From the NCBI GenBank assembly GCA_011109175.1, contig RDEW01000016.1, forward strand, positions 620,134-684,133: 64,000 bases of DNA. Direction: 5' to 3'. Source of the stretch: Dicyema japonicum (Eukaryota > Dicyemida > Rhombozoa > Dicyemidae). This document shows positions 24,400 to 35,856 of the stretch, in pieces. The notes under the pieces were generated by a model that saw only the letters and a list, made by a program, of their open reading frames with translations, had not been told where the DNA came from and did no database searches. The position numbers and the translations under genes were made by a program. How positions within the stretch are numbered: the first letter of the stretch is position 1; every line of letters begins with the position of its first letter.

Positions 24400-25010
24400 G
24401 GTAATAACTTCTCTCCGGCGACACGTGCCTTCAGTTTCAACTATCCGGAAAAAACTCCAGCCAACCACAAGAGGATGAATACGGTTTTAAAGTTGGGGTA
24501 AGACGAAAATTTTGGAACTAAGCTCTTTCCTGGAGGAGCTGTAGATTGACGTTGCTTTGATTCAAGGGACGAAATTCCCTTTAAACGTCCCTACTCCGTC
24601 GTTTCCTGCATATAAGTAACTAAGAATCGAAGGATGGTGACCTCAATTTATAGAAAAACCTTAAATGCGTAGATATCACGTCGTTGGTGAAGAATATTTT
24701 AGGAGATGACGTTGTTACTGAAATCAACTCACTTGGAATAAGAAATAGAAAAATTACTTTTTTGAACATGTACGTGCCTCCACCTGATTTTTGTACGATT
24801 TATCTACTTTTGCTTCTTTGAAATATGCGACGATTAATGGAGATATCTAAGCTCTCCCGACTTGTCGACAAAATACACCTGGTCACTTACATCTTAAAAA
24901 ATGTCCGCAATACCATTCTTTTCAAGATCAAGAGATAAACCTTAACTGATTTCCAAAGCAGTTCAACTAAAAACTGGAAATTTTACCGTTGACTTACTGA
25001 CAGTCTATAG
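24400..25010 (+). pseudogene. Retrotransposon endonuclease fragment
   Basis: Joined by eye across frames, the plus strand reads LEELKIDVALIQ-TKFP...PSFPAYK...DITSLVKNIL and then NRKITFLNMYVPPPDF. This is the EEP pattern (dVaLiQEtkl...GG...L-v-NmYvPP). Heavily frameshifted, with no RT downstream. Confidence 0.5.
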
Positions 25011-25154
25011 AATAACTATACCTGGATGGTTTACTTCCATGGACAGATTAGTCACTTAAGTCAACCACACTATTTTGAATGGGATATGGGCTTAACTACT
25101 CCATGGGATATGGGAGGTCGGTTTTATCTATAGAAAGAAATCGAGGAACTCAAA

Positions 25155-25478
25155 TTACAGAAATCGAGATGATGCACGTGCTCTTGTCTCGGAACCGATC
25201 CAACGAAGAAATTTAGAAGACTGTTGAAGAAGTCTATAGATGAAAGATAATCTGAGGATTACAGCAAAAATAATGTGAATAACCTGATAAAATATTACGT
25301 AAAAATATCCCAAAAGGATCATGACAAGTCGAATGTAAATTTTATATTTCTCAGTACATAAAAAACTTGATACTTCAGTGTAAACAACGTGGAGAAATAT
25401 ACAGAGACAACAACCTACTATAACGGGACTGACAAAATGCCCTCCTAAAGTAGCTTGGTGATTATGAAATTGGTGCAT
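25155..25478 (-). CDS. Hypothetical multi-pass membrane protein exon(s)
   Basis: Minus-strand open frame with strong hydrophobic segments (SPVIVGCCLCIFLHVVY, then RLVMILLGYFYVIFYQVIHI) and a basic end, WIGSETRARASSRFL. Upstream exon-like pieces with 20-nt GT-AG gaps can be drawn to about 25720, but I could not fix them. Not recognised. The AT bias makes hydrophobic frames common here, so it may be spurious. Confidence 0.3.
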   Translation of the reverse strand: MHQFHNHQATLGGHFVSPVIVGCCLCIFLHVVYTEVSSFLCTEKYKIYIRLVMILLGYFYVIFYQVIHIIFAVILRLSFIYRLLQQSSKFLRWIGSETRARASSRFL

Positions 25479-25499
25479 TGATATAGAACTACTGAATCA

Positions 25500-26207
25500 A
25501 TGAAAATTTTATCCCATCTATGTGGAAACTTACTCACCTTCCTCCAAGTGATTACCTAATTTTCCAACAGTTTCTTTATTTCTGGTGAATTATCTTTTTC
25601 AGGCCATTCAAGATTATTTTGAAAAGTCCTTCAAACGTTTCCTAGTACTATCCGTATAATGTTAAATACAGGAAAAAGGGGGAGTGTAGCTGATAACTTT
25701 GATTCTTGAATGAGTGGTGTATAAATCATGAGTCGAATTTATGATCATATACTACCAAACGATTTTGAATGAAATCGGATAATTGGCAATGTTCTATATT
25801 AAAAGTTCTTTAAATTAATAAACATTTTTTCAATCAGTAAAATAACGACTAAAATGAAGTCGTAAGTATTCATTACATATAATAGGTTACTTTTGTTAAG
25901 AAAATCAATCTTTGTTGGATTTATCAAATTTTCACAAAGCCTCAGAAAATAAAAGACTAAAGTTACCGCAGAATATTTAATTGTACATCATTAATATATC
26001 TTAACCAAGTCATCCCTTTAGAAACTCAACCTCATTATGATTTCCTCAAATCCTCACCAAATTTAGTTGTCATCCCCAAAGAAGATTAAAGCAGAATTCT
26101 AACATTGTAGTACAATAATGTCACTAAATAATAAGCTTGGCGTAATTTCCATCAATTGTCAAAAAATAAAATGGGAAAATGTAATTAATGTTGTTAATTT
26201 CAGAAAA
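25500..26207. other. Intergenic with possible 5' exons of the preceding candidate
   Basis: Short minus-strand coding-like phrases (SPEIKKLLEN near 25580) occur here. No domain recognised; the rest is AT-rich. Confidence 0.25.
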
Positions 26208-26584
26208 TTAGCTATTAGTAGTTTTGGCGATCGATCTGATATTGATTATTTCCAGCACAAGCATATTCACCACAGAGGCCTTGTTTTTGGCAACAATAGA
26301 GTCCAGTTGAGATATCTTTTTCTTTACTTCAGCTAGAATTTTGTCATCCTCCTGTTTGATGGTGTTCTTCACTTTGTTGTCGAACTCTTTGAATTCGTTC
26401 TCCCTCTGCTTCTTGTACCGTTCCGCCTCGATTTGAGACTCCTCCTTAGCGCGCTTCAGTTCTCTGGATTTGACTGGAAATTTGATTAAAGATTATAAAA
26501 ACATTCACGAGCCTCGGAGATCTTCTGAGCAGCACGTTTTTCTGCAGCCAAAAGCTGTTGAATACTCTCAGATTGAAGCACCAT
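26208..26584 (-). CDS. ATP6V1G: V-type proton ATPase subunit G
   Basis: Peripheral-stalk subunit of the V1 sector, pairing with subunit E as a long coiled coil. Two exons, 26509-26584 and 26208-26473, around a 35-nt intron, giving 113 residues (human G1 about 118). The start MVLQSESIQQLLAAEKRAA with QKISEA is the family's most conserved segment. It is followed by a charged helix (ELKRAKEESQIEAERYKKQR, then EFKEFD). The C-terminal half is more divergent. The exon junction gives Leu where most members have Arg. A plus-strand open frame at 26118-26336 is only the antisense of this gene. Confidence 0.92.
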
Positions 26585-27200
26585 TAATAACCACTAGAAC
26601 AACCACAACTAATTTTATTTGATTAAATTTTTTATTTGAATTTATTCTAGCATTTTATTAATAATTTCAATATAAACGAAAAATAAATAAAACGATCAAT
26701 TTTTATTCATGTTTTTAAAAATTTTTATTCAAATTTTAAAAGAAAATCCTCCTATACAACTTTGGGACCTTGGAGAGGCTAGACTCGTTTCACAGGAATC
26801 ATCTTAGAAACATAACTGGAATGTTCTGGCCATCCAAGATATCGCGGAAAGGACTGTACACCATTAAGTCACAAGATCATTAGCTCTAGTTTGAGACTTT
26901 TTGGACACGTTTTGAGGTTGGACCCAATATTATCATAATGTGATATGAGTATAACCATGAATTATTGAATTTATTCCCTTAATTCCTCGATATCTTTCGA
27001 AAGGACTTTCGTTAGAAAATGAATGGACCGATATGTTATAAGTTATGAATGGTTATAACAGAGAATTACTAGAGAATATTTCATATTGGTATAAGCATCC
27101 TCCGTAAATCTCAACTTCATCTGATCATTTTCAAATTGGATATTAATGTTTCAATCAATAACAAAACTATAATTATAACAAAAATCAATCAGCTGCTCAA
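26585..27200. other. Intergenic with retrotransposon scrap
   Basis: Mostly AT-rich. Around 26780-26935 the plus strand reads PLSHKIISSSLRLFGHVLRL, like the terminal R-LRWFGHV-R segment of LINE polyproteins, suggesting a short retrotransposon scrap. Confidence 0.4.
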
Positions 27201-27204
27201 GATT

Positions 27205-27350
27205 ACATATTGAAAACTCTTCCGACTATGGATGAAGTGATGTTTGTGACGGTAGGACGTGTGATGAAAATAGAAGAGGGCGAACCTACTTATACACCTC
27301 TTCTGAATCGAAAACTTGTAGTGTACTATTGGAGGATGGACTTAATTAAA
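27205..27350 (+). repeat. SINE family 1, partial copy (3' part)
   Basis: Aligns with 32088-32220 over shared phrases such as ACTCTTCCG, GATGAAAATAGAA, GGGC-GA and TGTAGTGTACTATTGGA. Lacks the tRNA-like head. Confidence 0.6.
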
Positions 27351-28200
27351 AAAAGTCTTCATGATTTCTATAATTCCTAAGTTTGCACTTTTTGTTGACT
27401 CGAATGATTTTTTAAATTATTAAGTGTTTTGCTGGATAATATCAGCCGCACCTTGCACTATGGTTGGCTCGGTCTTAAAACTTTGTATTTCCCATTTTTC
27501 TAGTTTCTTTTTTTGTCACTGCGTTTCCGACTCTTTTTTTGCTGAAATCTTTGCACACAACTCAACTGTTATCCATATCTCGATAATCCACGTGCATGGA
27601 TATTTATAGTACGAATATGTTGTTAATCCGTATTTCAAGAGAAATTTTTTATATCATTCGTGGTCAGGTCTTGATTATCAACAACTAAACCTTAGTCAGC
27701 ACAACAAATGCACATTATGGATGTCCAGACTCACAAATAATATAACAGGAAAAATCCAGTGAATTTAATCTTTTATAAAGAACACTCCAAAATACCCATA
27801 AATATTTTTTAACAAACTGTCAGAAAACCATTATATTAGAATGTAGGCACAAGGAGATATTCAGTTTCCTCTCATTTTGATCGACAAATTACTTATTTTG
27901 ACATTTATCTCATTTTGATCGATATGTGGTTCATTTTATTACTAGTGTCTAATTTTTATACGTGTGATTATTTTCTTTGGTTTGATCTGATCTGTTATCC
28001 CCTTTCTTGTTTTATCAAACACTTCTCTTCGACTTTTGAGAAGTAATTTCTCATCTAAATATTAAAAATTTTTTGGTCAGTCATCCATCATTAAGAGTGA
28101 ACAACCAAATCTCCCAACTTTAGAAATTGATTGATTGCGAGATCGCCTGAATTTTTTTATTCTGGATGTGACGGTGTTTTTTGGTTAATAAAAATGAATA
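27351..28200. other. Unassigned intergenic
   Basis: T-rich open frame near 27424-27609 has no recognisable domain. A near-duplicate phrase about a 'cattttgatcga' word occurs at 27875-27915. Nothing else supported. Confidence 0.3.
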
Positions 28201-28211
28201 GAGGACATCTT

Positions 28212-29063
28212 TTACCCCATCAAGTTTTCCCAGTTGAAAACATCCAACTCATTAGGTGTAGAAAAGGAATTAGTCTTCATTAGTAACGTCTTCGACAAAT
28301 AATGACGATAATGTACCCAGTCTATCGACGAGGTATCAAAGTACAAGAAAATATCATCAGCAATGTTTGGCTCTATGTTTATAGTTATTTCCTGAGGGAT
28401 ATGATCACTCCCTATGTCCCAAAGTAACCTTGGTCTGTCTACTTGATCCAGGAGTTGTGGAGACACTAGGGCCAATCCAAGCATGTCACCGCCATAGTGT
28501 GAAAAATGGTTAGGTTCCTCCGACGTCAAGACTTCAACTCCAATTTCGCTAACCAGATTTACTAGGAGTCGCCAGTCCCCGTTGTTTTTGCAATATCTGT
28601 AGCTCGTATTCTTAGCATTCAGGTCTCCTACCAAGATCGATATAGGGTTTGTTTTGAAAAATTGAACAATTTTCGCAGAAGATCGGGCCAAGTCCTTAGG
28701 TATAGTCCTCCTACGCTCATCCATGTCCCTCCACATTGAACATCGATGGACACGAATTCCGAATCGTCGACGAATACAATACAGTTGTTCCGTGTTTGCA
28801 ATTCTTTACGAAAAAAGATTGAGGTTCCAGTTCCAGCCACTGCTCCTATACTTTTTTCCGTGTTTGATTTTCGTTTTGTTAACTACCAAGACATCCACCT
28901 TGGCATTCCTCACAAGTAGCGCTAGTTCATCATGCCTTTTCACCAGGTAGCAGGCATTGACCAGCACTACTTTCAAATTCCTTTTCATAGTTTTTGTTGG
29001 TGGTCTGCGCTCTCCACAGCCAGGTCCACCAGACTCTATAAATCCACTTTCAGCAGTGTACAT
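28212..29063 (-). pseudogene. Jockey-like endonuclease domain
   Basis: Minus strand begins LKVVLVNACYLVKRHDELAL (EEP motif 1), then GTGTSIFFRKELQTRN, the metal-site block ISILVGDLNAKNTSY, EEPNHFSHYGGDMLGLALVS and the catalytic GSDHIPQEI. The linker with SSIDWVHYRHYLSKTLL follows. Nearly open apart from two frame changes; the RT half is missing, so the copy ends abruptly near 28.2 kb. Confidence 0.85.
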
Positions 29064-29470
29064 AGGTTGATCAGACGTGCGATAATTTCATTTAGCTTCC
29101 AAGACACCGTTTCGAGGACTCCTGCCTTGCTCTGCTCATGTTTCCGTGTATCACTCTGCTCCACCGACCCATCCTGAGTATGTGAAATATTGGTCCTCAT
29201 CATCTCTTGTGTTTGCTTTACCGTTTCCCAAGATACCGTTTCGAAAACTTATGACTTGCTCTGCATAATTTTCCTTGTAGTGCTCCGCTCCACCGGTTCA
29301 TCCAGAATATGTGAAATATTGGTCCACTTCATATCTTGTGTTGGCTTGATCGCTTCCTTTCTATACACTGTATGTATGGAAGTTAAGATACGACTGCATG
29401 AGATTCGTTTCTACTCGACGTGCAGTATTGCTATCTTCTATGGTTGAAAACTCTCAGTAGAACAGACAAA
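29064..29470 (-). pseudogene. ORF1 segment upstream of endonuclease, with tandem units
   Basis: Precedes the EEP frame and holds two direct units of about 129 bp starting at 29100 and 29229. Each encodes a 43-residue unit with ETV-QTQEMM, TNISH and VE-S-TRK. One unit has a stop. Typical gag-side position, but I cannot name the domain. Confidence 0.5.
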
Positions 29471-29479
29471 TTATTGGAT

Positions 29480-29965
29480 ATGAAGATCCTATAGTAGGCC
29501 CAATACAAATGAGATTTGTTGAACCTCAAAAAACATCTTCCATAACATCAGGCCTCATACTAAAAACCAGTTCTTGTGGAATATAGTTGCTTGCGATATC
29601 TCATAGAGTTTTTGGCTTTCCCACATAGACAGATAAAGCTGGGAATACGCCGTGTTAGTCCTCACCATAATAACAAAAATGATTTGGGTCTTCTGATGAA
29701 AGGATCACAAAGCCACATGAATCAGACAATAATTCTAAACGTAGTCCAACTGATTTGTCTTGTAACAACCATAACTAGTGTTCTTAGAATTTAGATGACC
29801 AATTAAGATTGGGATTCTTGTTGTAGAACTTAGAGATATACGTAGAACAAGTCTTAAGATTCTCGGAGTATAGACCTCAAACAATAATCCATACTCCGTC
29901 TCAACAATCGACCATGCTTACAAATTCACATAATACATCACAGACGACGTTTGGATTACGAATTC
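29480..29965 (-). pseudogene. Second Jockey-like endonuclease fragment
   Basis: Minus strand has SSEDPNHFCYYGED and DIASNYIPQEL, the same blocks as the neighbouring copy (SEEPNHFSHYGGD, DIGSDHIPQEI), with catalytic residues lost. A separate, older insertion. Confidence 0.6.
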
Positions 29966-29997
29966 GGAGCCAATCCCAGTAGAAAATCTTGCTAGAG

Positions 29998-30325
29998 CAG
30001 GGGTGTCAAAATCATTTAGCTTCGAGGGCCGCATTTATAATAATTTTTCATAAGAAAAAATTATTTATTTATTTTAATAAAAAACCAAAAATAAGGGAAA
30101 ACTAAATATGTAATCACCATCTTCTAATCGTGCTTAGAGCAACTTGTGGAGGATTGACATCTTTTTTAGGATACAATTTTTGATATGTCAGGCTCAATTA
30201 TTCGTGTAGTCCCGACTTTTATTAAAGCCGATAAATTTTCATAAGTGAGTTTTGTTCTTTGAACAGTTTCTGTTAATTTCATAAATGAAAAAAGTTGTTC
30301 ACACACATATGTCGAACCATACATG
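29998..30325 (-). mobile_element. hAT transposon, 3' truncated fragment
   Basis: The plus-strand left edge reads CAGGGGTGTCAAA, the terminal sequence typical of Charlie/ZBED-type hAT elements. From 30325 inward the minus strand encodes the hAT C-terminal dimerisation domain: GSTYVCEQLFSFMKL, RTKLTYENLSALIKVGTTRI, then IIEPDI. The other end and most of the transposase are missing. It abuts a Jockey-like RT at 30326, so either the hAT was cut by the retrotransposon or both were joined by a deletion. Confidence 0.75.
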
Positions 30326-31790
30326 TTGCGTGGGAGTTGAAATTGAGAAGGCTATCGTACTTGACTCCAAGGACAGTGGGGGACTTTGTCACTGGAATCC
30401 GAGTGGGACCAATGAAAAGACTCGGTTCATCCTTGGAACGGCGGTCCGACGTGAATGTGGAACAGATAGACTTGGTTGCAGAAATCGTTAGTCGATTGCA
30501 ACAATCCAATCGTGGAGTGTTCAATTTTGTCTGAGTTTTAAGGGATGCGACTTGCGTCGAGCGGTTCCGTATTGCAATGACTACATCGTCTGCGTAGGAT
30601 AATAGCAGGGAATCTTCGTCTCCATCATTAGGTAGGTCGTGTAGGAATAGGTTGAATAGAATTGGTGAAAGTGGAGACCCCTGGGGTACCCCGTTCGGTA
30701 GTAATCGTGATCTAGATCTGAGATCATCACTGACTACTCTTCCACGTCTTCCAGACAAAAAGTTAGCCAGCCATAATTTCACATTCGGAGAATATCAGTA
30801 GAAAATATTTTTCCAACCAGGATTTTCCTCGAAACAGTGTCAAAGGCTTTGTTGATGTCAATAGAAACCAAAATTGTGCGTTTGTGAGGTGGGGATGGGT
30901 GTTAAAACCGTCGGCAATGAACTGCGATAGGGTAGCCAAGTATGTAGCGGTGGACCTACCGCGGAGGAAACCATGTTGAAATATAGGACGCGGAAGATAC
31001 GGAATAATGACTGATAATACAAGTTTCTCCATAATTTTTGACAGTGTGCTGGTAACGGAGATAGGCCTGTAGGAGGCAGGTTCTGTCTTTGTTTTCCCAG
31101 CCTTCAATATCGGTCTGATGATAGAATTTTTCCAAATCTTGGAATAATATTATAGTTAATGGAGAGGTTGTATATATGCGTGAGGTAGCCAATTGCGTAG
31201 TGGCTTAGGTGTTTTGGTGAATAGAAGATACTTTGTCAGGCCCGCACACCCGTGAGCTCTTTAATCTGGTGATAACATCCAAGACTTGGTCATCTGAGAA
31301 TAGTTCGTGGTAAGGTTCCTTCTTCGGTTTATGGGCACGCACCTAATGTCCAGGTGTTTCGAGAAGGTTTTGAAGTTAATTTCATAAGGGTGTTAGGATG
31401 TAGGTGGCATAAGTGTTCAGGAGAAGGCTCCGTCTGCATCATCCAGCTCCGACTTGACTTGTTTAAGAGTTTTCCAGAAGTGTCGGGATGTACTTTTCCT
31501 GTCGAGGTGGTTAACTAGATGCTGCCATCTCTTGTCCTTGTGTTTTTTATGCTCTGACAGATCCTTTTATTCAGTTGTCTGAGGGCTGTCAAAGACTTCA
31601 CGTCCAACAGATGGCATCTCTTCAGCCGGTCTCTTTGTTTTATAAGACTTATTGTATAAGAGCTGAGGGTAGGAATAAACTTCTTGTATGACGATATAGG
31701 AATAAAAATATGGTCAGCTTTCTGAATGGCAGCGTTGATAATTTCTGCGGCCTCATCAATCTTCACTGTGATCTCTTAGAGTGGATTTTT
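30326..31790 (-). pseudogene. Jockey-like reverse transcriptase
   Basis: Minus strand: AIQKADHIFIPISSY linker, TEPASYRPISVTSTLSKIME, FQHGFLRGRSTATYL, then VPQGSPLSPILFNLF, SLLLSYADDVVIAI (catalytic YADD), and GVKYDSLLNFNSH. Frameshifts break it at about 30770, 30960 and 31500. Close relative of the split element at 17.2-21.7 kb. Confidence 0.85.
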
Positions 31791-31884
31791 TTAATCACCA
31801 AGCTTCTTTCAATGAGAGACTTATTTTTTTAATATTAATTAAATAAATAGCATATTAAATTCGAATTTTTGCTCTTCTATTTGT

Positions 31885-32262
31885 GCCTTCTGGTGGTGCC
31901 CTTCTGATGACAATGGATCTGATGATCGTGGGTTCAAATCCGAAAGATGGAGATGTCTGCGAATGTCAATTCTTGTCAAACAGATACCACTCATGAGGCG
32001 ACGAATCCTTCTGGCACGATACAGTAGTTGAAAGGGATCTTCCTGACCAAATCCTCTGGTGAAAATTACAGTAGAACTCTTCCGCCGAAGAATGATGTCC
32101 GCGACAGTGGAACTTGCGATGAAAATAGAATAGGGCTGAGCAATTTTTCCACCTCTTTTTGGAAGCGGAAACCCTGTAATGTACTATTGGAAGATTAATT
32201 TGGCCGGCACAACAGATGTTCCCCCTTGGGTCCTTCCTTGGATTAATTTGCTAGGACTGTTT
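31885..32262 (+). repeat. SINE family 1, full copy with tRNA-like head
   Basis: Head (31885-31960) has an A-box-like TTCTGGTGGTG and B box GTGGGTTCAAATCC at normal tRNA spacing. The body follows (GCGAATGTCAATTCTTGTCA, TTGAAAGGGATCTTCCT, CTTCCGCCGAAGAAT) and ends near GGCCGGCACAACAG. The copies at 40.5-40.7 kb (-) and 27.2 kb match the body, defining a dispersed tRNA-derived family. Confidence 0.7.
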
Positions 32263-32352
32263 GTACTGGGTTTATCAAAGATTGTATGCCTGGGATTAAT
32301 AACATTCCTCCTAGTTCAGTAAGGTGAGATATAATCGGTACATTAGAAATAA

Positions 32353-33300
32353 TTAGAAATGCTTCCTACAGTGCAATGTAAATTTATCACTCACAGATGG
32401 CCGCCCACTAGGAAGTTGCATCTCTTTTACAAAGAAACTACTAAAAAGCAACTCCAAGCTTAATGGAATGCTTTCCTGTATTTCAGTATGTGATTTCGGT
32501 TTGATGTAAATAACGACAATGACACTTGAGAATATTACTGCGACAACTCCACACACGATTTCAATTATTTGAAGTTTCGTCATTTTTTACGGCTTTACTT
32601 TCTGACGAAATTATTTCTTCAAATCTAATTTTATCTTAAATTTAGTCGGTTTTACAGTATTCCGATGTTTAATTATAGTTTTTTGTCTTTAATTTCAGTC
32701 GACATTGGTTCTTTAAAGAATCCTTCATCTAAAATTCAGCCGGATTTATTTACCATTTCCAATAAATTCAAAAATCATATCATTGCGGAAAAATTGTTAT
32801 TTAAGAGCTGAAATTTCGATAGTCACATTTTTATAGTTTTGTGAGATGAATCCACATTGATAAAATCTTCCTATTTTAATTTTTTATTAAGTGAAACGCA
32901 TTTATTTCTCTATGCCCAACAGAAACAGAAAATTTATAAATATAATGTTTAATTTCATATAGTTTATATGCCGTAATTGTTATAGTATGATAACTATTCA
33001 ATATATATTTATAATCACTATCATAATTTGATATCCTATTATAGTGATAATAACTGAAATGCTCATCTGTTATTTAAGAATTAATGTTCATATGTACAAT
33101 TGTGTTATTGTCAATATATGAAATTTTGATATTTCCACTTATTACTCCTCTGATTATCTCTTTGTTAAACAAAAACCAAATCGACGTATTTAAGTTATTC
33201 TTTGGGTTACAGTCATTATCTAAATAAATCTTAATTAGAACCTTTTCTAGTAAAATAAAATAAACTATCATCATCGTTTTTGGTGAGGTGGTGACGTGCC
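32353..33300 (-). pseudogene. LAMP-like membrane protein, 5'-truncated pseudogene
   Basis: Paralogue of the plus-strand gene at 35.9-37.1 kb. Minus strand shows DDSLFYFTRK, a 22-nt intron, DNDCNPKNN, SIWFLFNKEIIRGV, NIKISYIDNNTIV. The second domain then has FYQCGFISQN and VTIEISALK. After another 25-nt intron come IVCGVVAVIFSSVIVVIYIK (transmembrane) and the tail KSHTEIQESIPL. It has an in-frame stop after ALK where the paralogue has LQ, a lost donor GT near 33090, and no signal peptide or first-domain start, because the sequence switches to a retrotransposon near 33.3 kb. Confidence 0.65.
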
Positions 33301-33349
33301 TCGTTTCTTCTCTGTACAACGAATAAGAAAAATGTCTAGAAAGCAGAAG

Positions 33350-34005
33350 ATACAAAAGAATATGGTTGCCCTAAAGTTTCTTACAATCAATGCTAGAGGA
33401 ATATCTAAGCCTCAGTAAAGAAATACTCTCTGTGATGACCTAGAAAAATATAACGTTTCTATTGGCTGTATACAAGAGACGAAAATTACGTACTATCTCG
33501 ATGAAAACCACGGAAGATATCGTCTAATATGTCTACCCAGTGACTCAAAACACTATGGTCTTGGATTCGCCATTCACAGAAAACTATCATCTGACATCAG
33601 TCGCATTTGGCGGGTGAATGCATGTTCATACGAAGGTTCAACAACTGTCAGCGATCACAGAATGGTTATTGTCATCTTCAGCCTGGCGAAACATGGTATC
33701 AAACATAAGAAACATAATAACATTACGAACAATAATATTGAGAATACAAGAAATGGATACGCAACGGGAAAACTGATCTCTCATCCAGACACAGTCAAAA
33801 ATTACCAAAACATCTGCTCTCATCTGAAGGACCAAACAGTAGGAATTTCGTGGGATCACACAAAGTATATAATAAACGAAGCAGCAAGCCAGTACCTCGG
33901 CACGCGGGAGATGGCCAGTAAGGGTCGGACGACACATACAGAACTAGTAAAGGAGTTAGCAAAGAAGTTAAAAGAAATCCATACAAAAAAACTATAACAA
34001 GAGAA
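33350..34005 (+). pseudogene. Non-LTR endonuclease domain
   Basis: Plus strand: LKFLTINARGISKPQ, then NVSIGCIQETKIT, HYGLGFAIHRKL and VSDHRMV (catalytic SDH). It is followed by a helical linker with ISWDHTKYIINEAA. Shares SI(G/C)C-QETK and HYGLGFA with the plus-strand fragment at 57.4 kb and the minus scrap at 41.2 kb. Stop after SKPQ and frameshifts show decay. Confidence 0.75.
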
Positions 34006-34930
34006 AATTCCTTCAGGGGCAGAGGGACCAAATCCGTCTCTTCTATTTTCATTGACCATATTGCCCAGGACCGTTGCACTCCACTAAACGTCTGGTATCT
34101 GGACGATTGTATTCTCGGTAGAAGTCCCGATGATATTCTCTTCAAAGTTGCATCGATCAGACGTTTGTGTGGAAAAATCGGTCTGGAATTTAAAAATGAA
34201 AAGTGCAAAGCAATTAATCTGAATTTGAGTTCCGATTCATTCTACCTTTTTCATAGAAAACTCTGCGATATCATCTCAGGGGTTAGGGAGACTCATATTG
34301 ATTCTCTCGACTTCCTTGGGTGTGGGATTTTGGTAAACCGGGTGAGGGAGTTATTGGAAGGCAAGAGGACTAATTTACGTCAGTATGCCGACAGGATGAG
34401 TTTTTTTGACCGTCATGTCGCCTTTTTTATGCTGAAGAATTGTCTCCTTCTCCCAAAACTCCTTTTTATTCTACGGAGATCCCGATGCTACGCCGAAAAA
34501 GACCTTCTATCGTTAATTGATATGGATATCCGGTCGACGATGGGGTCCATTCTTAATGTTTGTTTTGATTATTTCGGATAGTTACAGGCCTCACTCTCTG
34601 TAGCCTACGGTGGTTTGGGTCTTTCTCTTCCTTCGGACGTTGCTTTGGGTGCCTATTTATCTTTGTTCGGCTCGTCAAGGCGTTTAGTGGATACGGTCCT
34701 TCACTCTACTTCCGGACTAAACGTACCGCTGACGCCGTCGGGAGCCTGGGATGATTGGATAAATTTGTACCTGAATGCTCCGGCCAATTGTGATAAGCAA
34801 TTGTGATAAGATTTATATCGTGATTTAGAGACTTTTTTGTCGAGAGTCCTGATTACACATCTCGGAATTACACTCATTAATCTTGAGGCCGCATCTGCTA
34901 AGGATTTCATAAGCCACTCAGTTTAACTGC
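34006..34930 (+). pseudogene. Non-LTR RT palm to C-terminus
   Basis: Plus strand: VWYLDDCILGRSPDDILFKV (catalytic YLDD), IGLEFKNEKCKAINL, then YGGLGLSLPSDVALGAYLSL and SGAWDDWINLYLNAP. RT motifs before the palm are absent, so endonuclease and late RT are joined by an internal deletion near 34005. One stop at 34579. Confidence 0.75.
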
Positions 34931-35856
34931 AATCGTACCATCGTTCAAATATCAATAATTGAAAGACGTGGTGCCATATATAAGGGCTGCCTCGTCGACT
35001 TCTACTAAAAGACCACGTAAAACCAAACTAATTATCACGTGATCCCGACGATGACTTCTTTTCGATTGTTCCAAAATTTTACTCCTTGTTTCCTGGTGGG
35101 ATGTCGACCCCCTAAAAACGAATTGATTTTTCTTAAATTCCCGATCACTAGGAGTACGATGAAGCATGTCCTCTTTGACAAAAAACACCTCAAATGCAAA
35201 TCGCCGGATAGATAAAAAATGATGTGGAGGAGAGGAGACTAAGAGTCCGAGAAACTAGTGCTCGTGACAGACGCGATGAGACACTAAACTGAACACCGAT
35301 AAGACACACAGAGAATAAGAAAATCTCGTGAATTTTTTACGTGTCTTAAAGCCATTCAACGTAACCAACTCCCAAATTTTCAGATCAGGGAGATTATCAG
35401 GAGTAAATTTTTCAATGACCAACTGTTTTATAAGGTTTCTGGATAGGTATTAGTAGTTCAGAAGAACCAATGGAAAGGTTTTCCTTTCTGGCAAATATAG
35501 CATTTAGAAGTGTAGTAATTTTATTGATTACTAAAGTGGTCCATATTTGAGAAATTATGGGTTGACATGTCTGGTCTTGGGTATTGATCATTTTTGAGTT
35601 TTTATATTAGCATGGTGACTTCCGCATACGTAATTAATTAATTACTCAAAAATGATATATTCAATGGGCATATGTCCATATTCAATGGGCATATTAAAGA
35701 CTTTTGCTGCCAAGGCTACATTGAAATTAAAAAAATATTGTAAAATATATGAACATTGCTGAGTGATAAAATCAAAAAATATAAATGAAAATAGTTGTAT
35801 TAAAAATAAATAATTAAAATAAAACATGAACCTAATTTAAATTATAATTTGATTAC
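34931..35856. other. Retrotransposon 3' flank and LAMP-like gene upstream region
   Basis: Contains the minus-strand copy of a phrase shared with 44.9 and 58.7 kb (35011-35048). A duplicated phrase, atattcaatgggcatat, occurs at 35656-35692. The last 200 bases are very AT-rich and precede the signal-peptide exon of the next gene. Confidence 0.35.

Noticed and set aside
26118-26336. Plus-strand open frame as a gene
   Set aside because: It is antisense to the end of the V-ATPase G coding region.
29100-29357. CRISPR-like or satellite array
   Set aside because: Only two units, in a coding frame of a retrotransposon; no spacer pattern.
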